Assembly (NCBI GenBank): GCA_002315505.1
Contig: DCGX01000013.1
Location: 1-14,209 of the forward strand
Direction of reading: 5' to 3'
Length of the DNA: 14,209 nucleotides
Source: Ruminococcaceae bacterium UBA1767
GTDB taxonomy: Bacteria; Bacillota; Clostridia; Oscillospirales; Acutalibacteraceae
Both the position numbers and the translations under genes were made by a program. Shown here in pieces: positions 8,504-14,062 of this stretch. Under the pieces are notes generated by a model that was not told where the DNA came from, made no database searches, and was given only the letters and a program-made list of their open reading frames with translations. How positions within the stretch are numbered: the stretch's first letter is position 1; every line of letters begins with the position of its first letter.

Positions 8504-8516
8504 GAGATTCAGTTTT

Positions 8517-8534
8517 ATTGGCGGTTAAGCCAAT
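8517..8534 (-). other. Small hairpin in the 3' region of the small-peptide transcript
   Basis: ATTGGC and GCCAAT form a perfect 6-bp stem with a 6-nt loop, between the stop codon and the terminator. It has no following T-tract, so it is a structural element rather than a second terminator. Confidence 0.5.
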
Positions 8535-8543
8535 CACCCGTTA

Positions 8544-8675
8544 TCAGAGTTTTCTTGCAATTGAGCTTGCAGTGAAAAGATTGATAAGATTGTGGAATGA
8601 AAACAGCTTCTTTGTGTCTGCGATTTCATTCAAAATTGATTCTTCTGCTACGTAATAAATATTCTTTTCTGTCAT
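8544..8675 (-). CDS. Small protein, 43 residues, own transcription unit
   Basis: The ORF starts MTEKNIYYVAEESILNEIA and ends SSIARKL. It has no cysteine, no signal peptide and no membrane segment; the C-terminal half (about 24-40) looks amphipathic and helical. An AAAGGA ribosome binding site lies 10 nt before the ATG. A perfect consensus promoter stands 34 nt upstream and a terminator 40 nt downstream, so the gene is a compact transcript of about 220 nt. I do not recognise the peptide. It could be a small regulatory protein, a peptide precursor, or a decoy ORF on a regulatory RNA. The signals argue strongly that the DNA is transcribed; that the peptide is made is likely but less certain. Confidence 0.6.
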   Translation of the reverse strand: MTEKNIYYVAEESILNEIADTKKLFSFHNLINLFTASSIARKL

Positions 8676-8708
8676 AGCTATTCATTCCTTTCTTTATTTT
8701 GTGGCTTT

Positions 8709-8737
8709 ATTATAGCAGATAAAAATACATTTGTCAA
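8709..8737 (-). promoter_or_regulatory. Perfect extended sigma-A promoter of the small-peptide unit
   Basis: On the - strand TTGACA (8737-8732), a 17-bp spacer ending in TGC, and TATAAT (8714-8709). Both hexamers and the extended TG match consensus, so it should be a very strong promoter. Confidence 0.88.
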
Positions 8738-8827
8738 GCACTTTTAACAAAAATAATAATAAAAATTTGTGCAGTATAACTAACGACATATTTTGACACT
8801 GTTAATAATAACCAACAAAATAAGATG

Positions 8828-8862
8828 AAAAAGGATGCACACTTTGTATAAAATGCACATCC
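8828..8862 (-). terminator. Terminator of the GH29 gene
   Basis: On the - strand GGATGTGCA pairs with TGTGCATCC (nine pairs, two of them G-U) around a 12-nt loop and is followed by TTTTT. It begins 8 nt past the stop codon. Confidence 0.85.
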
Positions 8863-8869
8863 GATGTTA

Positions 8870-10222
8870 TCAGTATATTCTGAATTCTGAAATTGTTGCA
8901 AAATCTCTTGTTTTTTCTATTACAAGCTTGATTCTTCTTGCGTCCATTGTGCGAAGTAAACAAACTTTTTTTCTGCCGATTGTTGTACCCTTGTAGAGCT
9001 TGTGCCAGCGCTTGTTGTAGAAATAATAGAGCTTGAATTTTTCAACCTGTTGTCCTGTTTTTATGTTCTCACATAACACAACCTTGTTGATGTTGCGAAC
9101 CTCGCCCATATCAACGGTGATTGTTGCTTTTCTGCAGTTGCTCTTCGTTTTGAAATACGATTTGCCGGAATTGATGAACTTGACACTGTGCAGGTCATCA
9201 CAGTTGTCGTCCGATACGAAAACGGCATTTTCGGTAAAATCGTCCTTAAATTCGATAGAAAGCTGAGCACCGAGAGTAACAAGATGCTCAATATCAACCT
9301 TGTCGAGCCTGCCGGTGTGAGAAGGGGAAATGTTTAAAATGAAGGTTGAATTGTTTCCGACAGAACGGAAATATGTTTCAAGAGCTTTTGAGAGAATCTT
9401 CACGTCAAGATTATCCTTTTCATGGTAGAACCATCCCGGACGAAGTGAGACGTCCATAATTGCCGGAAACCATACAAGCTCTTCAGCTTTTTTGATTACG
9501 TTGCGACTGCCGAGATCGGGCTGAACGAGCTTTGACGGGTGAGCGTTGTTGATTAAATCTTTTGAAACAACGCTCCATTCATTTGAACGGCTTATTCCTG
9601 TGTGATTACCGCACCAGCGGATATCGGGACCGCAGTTGCATATCATTGCATTCGGCTGATGCTTGCGGATTGTATCGTAGTATCTCTGCCAGTCATAATC
9701 CTGTTTTCCGCTATTATCTCTTTCGAGCCATACACAGAAAATGTCACCATAGTTTGTGCAAAGCTCTGTGAGCTGATTTACGAAGAAATCGTTATATGCT
9801 TCTGTACCGAAGGTTTCTTCGTGCATATCGTACGGAGAAATGTAAATACCGAATTTAAGACCTTCTTCACGGCATTTTAACTCAAGCTCTTTTACAAAAT
9901 CGCCTTCGCCGTCACGCCACGGAGAATTCTTTACCGAATGGTCGGTAAATTCACTTGGCCAAAGGCAGAAGCCTTCGGAAAATTTGCAGGTGAGGATAAT
10001 TCCTTTCATGCCTGCACTTTTTACAGCTCTGACCCATTGAGTGGGGGAGAATTCGGCAGGATTGAAGTATTTTGCAGGTTCTCGACCTGTACCCCATTCC
10101 GTGTTTGTAAATGTGTTCATTCCGTAGTGGATAAACGCAATGAACTCGGTATCCATAAAATCAATCTGAGCCTTTGACGGAACAACAGAATTAGCTTTTT
10201 GAATAATATTGTTATCAGACAT
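8870..10222 (-). CDS. GH29 (alpha-L-fucosidase fold) protein with altered catalytic motifs
   Basis: A 450-residue protein without signal peptide, so probably cytoplasmic. Residues 25-300 are a GH29 barrel: HYGMNTFTNTEWG (32-44), LTCKFSEGFCLWPS (77-90), SPYDMHEE (129-136) and GPDIRWCGN (198-206) sit in the family order. Residues about 320-450 form a beta-rich F5/8 type C-like domain. GH29 enzymes release alpha-L-fucose with an Asp nucleophile, usually in a WFDG motif, and HHDGF nearby binds fucose. Here the corresponding stretches read WLERDNSG (165-172) and KFSEGF, and GNE reads GNH (205-207). Glu167 takes the nucleophile's place by eye alignment. It may have a changed substrate or mechanism, or be inactive. 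The ATG follows GAGGTAA; the gene has its own promoter and terminator. The fold is secure; fucosidase activity is not. Confidence 0.85.
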   Translation of the reverse strand: MSDNNIIQKANSVVPSKAQIDFMDTEFIAFIHYGMNTFTNTEWGTGREPAKYFNPAEFSPTQWVRAVKSAGMKGIILTCKFSEGFCLWPSEFTDHSVKNSPWRDGEGDFVKELELKCREEGLKFGIYISPYDMHEETFGTEAYNDFFVNQLTELCTNYGDIFCVWLERDNSGKQDYDWQRYYDTIRKHQPNAMICNCGPDIRWCGNHTGISRSNEWSVVSKDLINNAHPSKLVQPDLGSRNVIKKAEELVWFPAIMDVSLRPGWFYHEKDNLDVKILSKALETYFRSVGNNSTFILNISPSHTGRLDKVDIEHLVTLGAQLSIEFKDDFTENAVFVSDDNCDDLHSVKFINSGKSYFKTKSNCRKATITVDMGEVRNINKVVLCENIKTGQQVEKFKLYYFYNKRWHKLYKGTTIGRKKVCLLRTMDARRIKLVIEKTRDFATISEFRIY

Positions 10223-10251
10223 AATATTACCTCATATACATAATATAAGAT

Positions 10252-10280
10252 ATAATATCATATTATCGGTAACATTTCAA
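10252..10280 (-). promoter_or_regulatory. Sigma-A promoter of the GH29 gene
   Basis: On the - strand TTGAAA (10280-10275), a 17-bp spacer and TATTAT (10257-10252), about 30 bp upstream of the start codon. The region is very AT-rich, so alternative -10 boxes are possible. Confidence 0.6.
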
Positions 10281-10291
10281 CAGTATATTGT

Positions 10292-10320
10292 TTGACATAG
10301 ACATTTGCTTGTGATATACT
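10292..10320 (+). promoter_or_regulatory. Strong sigma-A promoter of the uppP operon
   Basis: TTGACA (10292-10297), a 17-bp spacer ending in TGA (extended -10) and TATACT (10315-10320). Transcription should begin near 10327, leaving a leader of about 150 nt before uppP. Confidence 0.8.
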
Positions 10321-10397
10321 TTTTAAGAACGTTTATAAAGGAATGATAATCGTAAAAAGATTAATAAAACAGTGTTTATTTTATTGATGTTTACGTA

Positions 10398-10446
10398 TAA
10401 GCGGGTCGGCTTCGGTTGCAACGTACGGCTTGTTTCGGCATACCCG
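10398..10446 (+). promoter_or_regulatory. Possible structured 5' leader of uppP
   Basis: Within the AT-rich leader is a G+C-rich island. CGGGT (10402-10406) can pair with ACCCG (10442-10446), enclosing a CTTCGG tetraloop-like stretch near 10410 and a GTTGCAAC palindrome. It ends 31 nt before the start codon. No known riboswitch consensus is recognised and no terminator stem is evident. Confidence 0.25.
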
Positions 10447-10477
10447 AGAGATTAATTTATTCCAACGGAGGTAAAAT

Positions 10478-11326
10478 ATGTATATTTTAAATGTTTTGAA
10501 ATCTATTCTTTTCGGTATAATCGAGGGAATTACAGAGTGGTTGCCGATAAGCAGCACCGGTCATATGATTTTGTTTGAAAAAATCTGTAAATTCGAGGGT
10601 GTTTCGGAGAATTTCTTCAGTATGTACGAGGTTGTTATTCAGCTCGGTGCAATCATTGCCGTTGTCGTAATGTTCTGGCATAAACTATGGCCGTTTGCAA
10701 TGAAGAAAACGGAGAACGGCAAGCAGGGAATTTCGGTAAAGCAGAACATTATTGTTTTGTGGATTAAGGTTGTTGTTGCGGTTATTCCTGCGGCGGTGAT
10801 AGGCCTGTTTCTTGATGACTGGCTCGATGAACATCTTTACAACCACATCACAGTAGCAATAACATTGATTATATATGGTGTATTGTTTATTCTTGTTGAG
10901 CAGTACAACAAAAAACGCAGACCGAGAGTTAACAAGCTCACTGAGCTTACATTTAAAGATGCTTTTCTCATCGGTTGTTTCCAGGTTCTTTCTCTTGTTC
11001 CGGGAACTTCACGTTCAGGCTCAACAATTCTCGGCGGTATTTTCCTCGGCTCCTCAAGAAGAGTTGCATCGGAATTTACGTTCTTCCTTGCGATTCCCGT
11101 AATGTTCGGCGCATCATTGCTCAAGGTTTTGAAGTTCGGTTTTTCTTTCACGGTAATGGAGGCGGTTATTCTCCTTGTCGGAATGATAACAGCGTTTGCA
11201 ATTTCCATGATTGCAATTAAATTCCTTATGAATTATATTAAAAAGCATAACTTTAATGTGTTTGGTATATACAGAATTATACTCGGTGCAATAGTTTTAC
11301 TTTCGTATTTCATTACTAAAAAATAA
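10478..11326 (+). CDS. uppP: Undecaprenyl-diphosphatase (UppP/BacA)
   Basis: A 282-residue integral membrane phosphatase that converts undecaprenyl diphosphate to the monophosphate, recycling the lipid carrier for peptidoglycan and other surface glycans. The two family motifs are intact: EGITEWLPISSTGHM at 16-30, with Glu16 and Glu20, and PGTSRSG at 175-181, with catalytic Arg179. Length is close to the E. coli protein (273). About eight membrane segments are visible. The ATG follows CGGAGGT at a good distance. Extra copies of this activity can raise bacitracin tolerance. It is the first gene of a two-gene operon with a phosphatase-family gene 12 nt downstream, behind a strong promoter and long leader. 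Confidence 0.96.
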   Translation: MYILNVLKSILFGIIEGITEWLPISSTGHMILFEKICKFEGVSENFFSMYEVVIQLGAIIAVVVMFWHKLWPFAMKKTENGKQGISVKQNIIVLWIKVVVAVIPAAVIGLFLDDWLDEHLYNHITVAITLIIYGVLFILVEQYNKKRRPRVNKLTELTFKDAFLIGCFQVLSLVPGTSRSGSTILGGIFLGSSRRVASEFTFFLAIPVMFGASLLKVLKFGFSFTVMEAVILLVGMITAFAISMIAIKFLMNYIKKHNFNVFGIYRIILGAIVLLSYFITKK

Positions 11327-11338
11327 CGAGGCGATTTT

Positions 11339-12046
11339 ATGCAGACAATAAGACGTTTGCAACTTGAAAATGTTTTAAATTGCCGTGATTTAGGCGGATA
11401 TCCTTCAAAATACGGGATAACAGAATTCGGACGTTTTCTTCGTGCCGGAATAGTGTTTCAGCCGACAGATGACGATTTGAAAGCGCTCGGAAATTACGGA
11501 ATAAAGACCGTGATTGATTTGAGAGGACAGTATGAGTCGGATAATGACCCGTATGATTTCAGTAAAATCTGCGGAGTAAGTCATTATCATATGTCACTGT
11601 ATGATGCAAACGTAGCGCTTGAGAATGAATTGCAGATGACATTGCAGGAGAAGTACGAGTATATTGCGGATAATCATATGCAAAATATTGCGCAGGTGCT
11701 GAAGCTAATAGCGGATGCAGATGACGGAGCAATATTGTTTCATTGCTATTTCGGTAAGGACAGGACAGGAATTTTGAGTATGCTTTTACTGACGATTGCG
11801 GGAGTTTCTAATGAGGATATAATAGCTGATTATCAGCAGTCATATACTTATCTGAAAGAATTTATCAAAGAGCATTCGGAAATACTTTGGAGTAATGATA
11901 CATCGATGCATGAGTCATTGCCGCAGACAATAGAAAATCTGCTCGGACATATGTATGAAAAACACGGCTCCGTGATGGGATATCTGAAATCAGCAGGCGT
12001 GAGCTATGAAACCACGGAAAAGATAAGAAAACGCTTTTTTAGATAA
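11339..12046 (+). CDS. Tyrosine/dual-specificity phosphatase family protein
   Basis: A 235-residue cytoplasmic protein of the Y_phosphatase3 type. NCRDLGGY at 14-21 is the N-terminal family motif. The P-loop HCYFGKDRTG (135-144) provides the nucleophile Cys136 and the phosphate-binding Arg142; Lys140 fits the GKDRTG variant seen in lipid- and tyrosine-phosphatases such as MptpB. Asp61 in the VIDLR stretch is in the position typical of this family. All catalytic residues are present, so it is probably active. The substrate may be phosphotyrosine or a phospholipid; sequence does not decide. Its operon with uppP links it loosely to envelope carrier metabolism or kinase-controlled glycan export. 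The start follows CGAGGCG. It ends just before a strong terminator. Confidence 0.9.
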   Translation: MQTIRRLQLENVLNCRDLGGYPSKYGITEFGRFLRAGIVFQPTDDDLKALGNYGIKTVIDLRGQYESDNDPYDFSKICGVSHYHMSLYDANVALENELQMTLQEKYEYIADNHMQNIAQVLKLIADADDGAILFHCYFGKDRTGILSMLLLTIAGVSNEDIIADYQQSYTYLKEFIKEHSEILWSNDTSMHESLPQTIENLLGHMYEKHGSVMGYLKSAGVSYETTEKIRKRFFR

Positions 12047-12055
12047 AGCCAAAAT

Positions 12056-12100
12056 AAAGTCACATTTTATCAAAAAAACTATTGACAAAATGTGACTTTT
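12056..12100 (+). terminator. Terminator of the uppP operon
   Basis: Perfect 13-bp arms, AAAGTCACATTTT and its complement at 12087-12099, surround an 18-nt loop, so a T-run ends the 3' arm. The reverse strand also ends in TTT, so it could work both ways. The next promoter is embedded in it. Confidence 0.85.
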
Positions 12101-12110
12101 CTATTATAAT
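12082..12110 (+). promoter_or_regulatory. Perfect sigma-A promoter of tRNA-Pro, nested in the terminator
   Basis: TTGACA (12082-12087), a 17-bp spacer and TATAAT (12105-12110), both hexamers perfect. The -35 lies in the loop of the upstream terminator and the spacer contains its 3' arm. The mature tRNA starts 18 bp past the -10. Confidence 0.9.
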
Positions 12111-12127
12111 AACAAAGCTGTGTAAAA

Positions 12128-12204
12128 CGAGGCGTAACTCAGTTTGGTAGAGTGCTTGGTTTGGGACCAAGATGCCGCAGGTTCAAGTCCTGTCGCCTCG
12201 ACCA
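12128..12204 (+). tRNA. tRNA-Pro (anticodon UGG)
   Basis: A 77-nt cloverleaf. The acceptor stem CGAGGCG pairs with CGCCTCG, and CCA is encoded (12202-12204) after discriminator A. The anticodon stem CTTGG/CCAAG encloses the loop TTTGGGA, with anticodon TGG at 12162-12164, which reads CCA and, by wobble, other proline codons. The T-arm contains GGTTCAAGTCC. It is transcribed alone from its own promoter, with a terminator 7 nt past the CCA. Confidence 0.97.
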
Positions 12205-12210
12205 CCGTAA

Positions 12211-12250
12211 AACCGTTGATTCTCTAGGGATTCAGCGGTTTTTTGTTTTT
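12211..12250 (+). terminator. Terminator of tRNA-Pro
   Basis: AACCGTTGA pairs with TCAGCGGTT (nine pairs, one wobble) around a 12-nt loop and is followed by TTTTGTTTTT. Confidence 0.88.
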
Positions 12251-12272
12251 TAAAATGACCCTATAAAAAGTG

Positions 12273-12319
12273 TTGTACCCCCTAAATTTTACTAATTTTT
12301 GTCAGTTAGGGGGGTACAA
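12273..12319. repeat. Long inverted repeat downstream of tRNA-Pro
   Basis: TTGTACCCCCTAA (12273-12285) is repeated inverted at 12306-12319 with one extra G, around a 20-nt AT-rich centre. It is a strong hairpin but lacks a T-tract on either side. The rest of 12320-12466 is AT-rich with no convincing gene. Confidence 0.75.
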
Positions 12320-12466
12320 TAGGTGGGTACGGATTTTGATATTTTCATTTATTCTATCGCCAAACAGTTTCTCAAAAATTTTCAAAAAATACTTAAAAAA
12401 TATGTAAAACTTATTAATAAATGGACCCTTTGTAAAATTTCTGTCATATTATTATTGAATGGCTAA

Positions 12467-12496
12467 TTGATAGGCAAAGGGGATGAATGATATAAA
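12467..12496 (+). promoter_or_regulatory. Probable promoter of the 159-residue protein gene
   Basis: TTGATA (12467-12472), an 18-bp spacer and TATAAA (12491-12496), 63 bp upstream of the start. AATGGCT (12458-12464) and AGCCATT (12504-12510) form a 7-bp inverted repeat flanking it, a possible operator. Confidence 0.45.
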
Positions 12497-12559
12497 CTTC
12501 ATAAGCCATTACCTAAATATTAAATAATAAAAATTATTAAATTTAGAAAGGGTGTTTTT

Positions 12560-13039
12560 ATGACATTTCTTGCAGACGCCAAATACTGCGCTGCTATTGT
12601 TCACGCAACGGAGAAGTACAACAAGTACGGAATTAATGTTGCAGAAGAGTACGACTACATAAGTACATTGGAAAATGAAATTACATATAACGTTACAAAG
12701 AGCGTAACTGATGAAATGGTTCTCACCAACAGAGTGTTTTTCTTTAGACATTTGCTTATTAAATTATGCCGTGATGAATTGGGCACGGATGATAACATTG
12801 AACTTTTCAAAGAGATAAAGCGTGTTTATACCAACCTCGGCGAATTGATAATTCAGTGTCATAACGGTACTCAAGACAGATATGACCTTATGGACTCGCT
12901 TGCTTTTAAAAAGAACCAAATTGAATTTATGGTTAATAATACTAAGGGCAACAAAAAGCTAATTTACACATTGATATTCAATGAAATTGAATATGTGATA
13001 TGGAAATATTGTAAGCACGAGTTTGTAGAGAAGAAATAA
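12560..13039 (+). CDS. Unrecognised 159-residue protein
   Basis: A soluble, charged, mainly helical protein with no signal peptide or membrane segment. The sequence starts MTFLADAKYCAAIVHATEKY; no catalytic motif or known domain is visible. The ATG is preceded by AAAGGGTG, six bases away. It has a probable promoter and a strong terminator, so it is a monocistronic gene between tRNA-Pro and the convergent sigma gene. It does not look like an anti-sigma factor: there is no membrane helix and no zinc-binding HxxxCxxC motif. I cannot assign a function. The ribosome binding site, terminator and protein-like composition make it a real gene. Confidence 0.78.
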   Translation: MTFLADAKYCAAIVHATEKYNKYGINVAEEYDYISTLENEITYNVTKSVTDEMVLTNRVFFFRHLLIKLCRDELGTDDNIELFKEIKRVYTNLGELIIQCHNGTQDRYDLMDSLAFKKNQIEFMVNNTKGNKKLIYTLIFNEIEYVIWKYCKHEFVEKK

Positions 13040-13046
13040 CGCATTT

Positions 13047-13081
13047 AACCGGAGCGACTTTTAAGTCCTCCGGTTATTTTT
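13047..13081. terminator. Terminator between convergent genes
   Basis: AACCGGAG / CTCCGGTT (8 bp) is extended inward, past one bulged C, by GACTT/AAGTC around a TT centre, and is followed by ATTTTT on the + strand. On the - strand only TT A-rich DNA follows, so it is stronger for the 159-residue gene than for the sigma gene. Confidence 0.85.
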
Positions 13082-13095
13082 GCAACTTCATATAT

Positions 13096-13653
13096 TTATT
13101 TTTCAATGGACTTTCTCAAATCCTTCTTTGCCTGAAAAAGACGACTTTTAACAGTGTTTTCATTTGTGCCGAGTGCCTGTGCAATCTGCTTTATTGACAT
13201 TTCGTTGAAATAGAACAAAATAATAACAGTTCTTTTCTCATCATTAAGATTGTCGATGAGTTTCATTATTTCACTGCAGAATTCTTTTTCTTCTAATTTC
13301 TCCGAAGGGCCGAATTCTTCGTCTTCGATTGAAGAAATAATCAGATCCTGCTCGTCTTCGTCATTGAAAAGGGCGGGATTGTTCTTTCTCAAAAGATTTT
13401 TTGATTTGTTTGCAACAACCATATTAAACCAGCTTTTGAAAGATTCCGGATTTTTAATATCGTTGTATTTTTCAAGAAGATATATATATGCTTCCTGTAA
13501 AACATCCTGTGCGTCGTCTTCGTTTTTGCAGACTTTTAGTGCTGTGAAAAATGCCTGCTGGTATGTAAGGTTGTAAATTGCTTCAAAAGCCTCACCGTTG
13601 CCGTTTTGTAATTCGATAACATAATCTGAAAGTTCCTTAGTTTTAGTAATCAT
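13096..13653 (-). CDS. ECF-family RNA polymerase sigma factor
   Basis: A 185-residue sigma factor with only regions 2 and 4. Region 2 spans about 18-90, including the core-binding stretch DDAQDVLQEAYIYLL (46-60). An acidic linker (97-124) follows. Region 4 spans about 128-182, with a helix-turn-helix in MSIKQIAQALGTNENTVKSR. The ATG follows GGAGG closely. ECF sigma factors direct polymerase to stress or envelope genes and are usually paired with an anti-sigma gene just downstream; here the downstream neighbour is convergent and not anti-sigma-like, so control must be by other means. A likely self-recognised promoter lies upstream. Confidence 0.93.
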   Translation of the reverse strand: MITKTKELSDYVIELQNGNGEAFEAIYNLTYQQAFFTALKVCKNEDDAQDVLQEAYIYLLEKYNDIKNPESFKSWFNMVVANKSKNLLRKNNPALFNDEDEQDLIISSIEDEEFGPSEKLEEKEFCSEIMKLIDNLNDEKRTVIILFYFNEMSIKQIAQALGTNENTVKSRLFQAKKDLRKSIEK

Positions 13654-13681
13654 AATAATTCCTCCTTGCTTTTGCTAATAA

Positions 13682-13707
13682 GACGCAGGAGGTTTGAAAA
13701 TAGTTTG
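13682..13707 (-). promoter_or_regulatory. ECF-type promoter of the sigma gene, likely autoregulated
   Basis: On the - strand CAAAC (13707-13703), a 17-bp spacer and CGTC (13685-13682), then TTATTAG. An AAC -35 core with a CGTC -10 is the common pattern of ECF promoters. It stands 28 nt before the start codon, and no sigma-A promoter of similar quality is seen in the T/A-rich DNA upstream. Confidence 0.6.
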
Positions 13708-13868
13708 AACTTTTTTAAAAATTTTTTATTTTTTTTATATTTTTTTAAAATTCAATAAAAAGAAGGGATTTCTGTATACTCATAATGACATACTTGTCGC
13801 CACTACGGGATGAATTTTACTTGACATTCCTTTCAGCCTCCCTTGTGCAAAGGGAGGTGGATTTGACG

Positions 13869-13931
13869 AAGTCAAAGACGGAAGGATTGTTGTGCTTGAG
13901 ATTCTTCGTCGCTTTGTTCCTCAGAATGACA
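13869..13931 (+). repeat. Direct repeat, copy 1
   Basis: A 63-nt unit starting AAGTCAAAGACGG and ending AGAATGACA. It matches copy 2 except for about four or five substitutions or single-base gaps. Confidence 0.85.
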
Positions 13932-13983
13932 TATGCAGTTTTTCGTAGTGGACGATGCCCACATCGTCCCAAAAGCAGGAACT

Positions 13984-14045
13984 AAGTCAAAGACGGAGGG
14001 ATTGTTGTGCTTGAGATTCTTCGTCGCTTGCTCCTGAGAATGACA
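13984..14045 (+). repeat. Direct repeat, copy 2
   Basis: A 62-nt unit, 115 nt downstream of copy 1 and nearly identical to it. The AATGACA ending also occurs at 13783-13789, suggesting a third, truncated copy. Confidence 0.85.
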
Positions 14046-14062
14046 AGGCTTAGTATATTTTG

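Larger units (their letters stand above)
13800..14045. repeat. Mosaic of dispersed-repeat modules
   Basis: This non-coding stretch is built of short modules: a perfect 8-bp hairpin CCTCCCTT/AAGGGAGG (13837-13857), TTTGAC/GTCAAA (13862-13876), GGACGATG/CATCGTCC (13950-13969), and CCACTACG (13800-13807) inverted at 13944-13951. It also holds two direct repeats listed separately. The style recalls intergenic repeats common in Ruminococcaceae. ORFs across it are not protein-like. Confidence 0.65.

Noticed and set aside
8544..8675. Small peptide considered as a RiPP precursor for the radical SAM enzyme
   Set aside because: The radical SAM enzyme is 6.6 kb away in a glycan operon and lacks a visible SPASM or precursor-binding domain, and the peptide has no Cys-rich or repeated core.
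10837..11208. A 123-codon ORF antisense to uppP
   Set aside because: It is a shadow of the well-supported uppP frame, with no ribosome binding site or recognisable protein.
12323..12466. A 47-codon GTG-start ORF after AGGGGGG, between the inverted repeat and the next gene
   Set aside because: Its composition follows the AT-rich DNA, its putative ribosome binding site is part of the inverted-repeat arm, and it overlaps operator and promoter-like sequence of the next gene.
13785..13985. A 66-codon ORF across the dispersed repeats
   Set aside because: It consists entirely of repeat and hairpin modules and has no ribosome binding site.
13869..14045. Direct repeats considered as a CRISPR array
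   Set aside because: There are only two full units, each over 60 nt, separated by 53 nt of unlike DNA containing another hairpin, and no cas genes.
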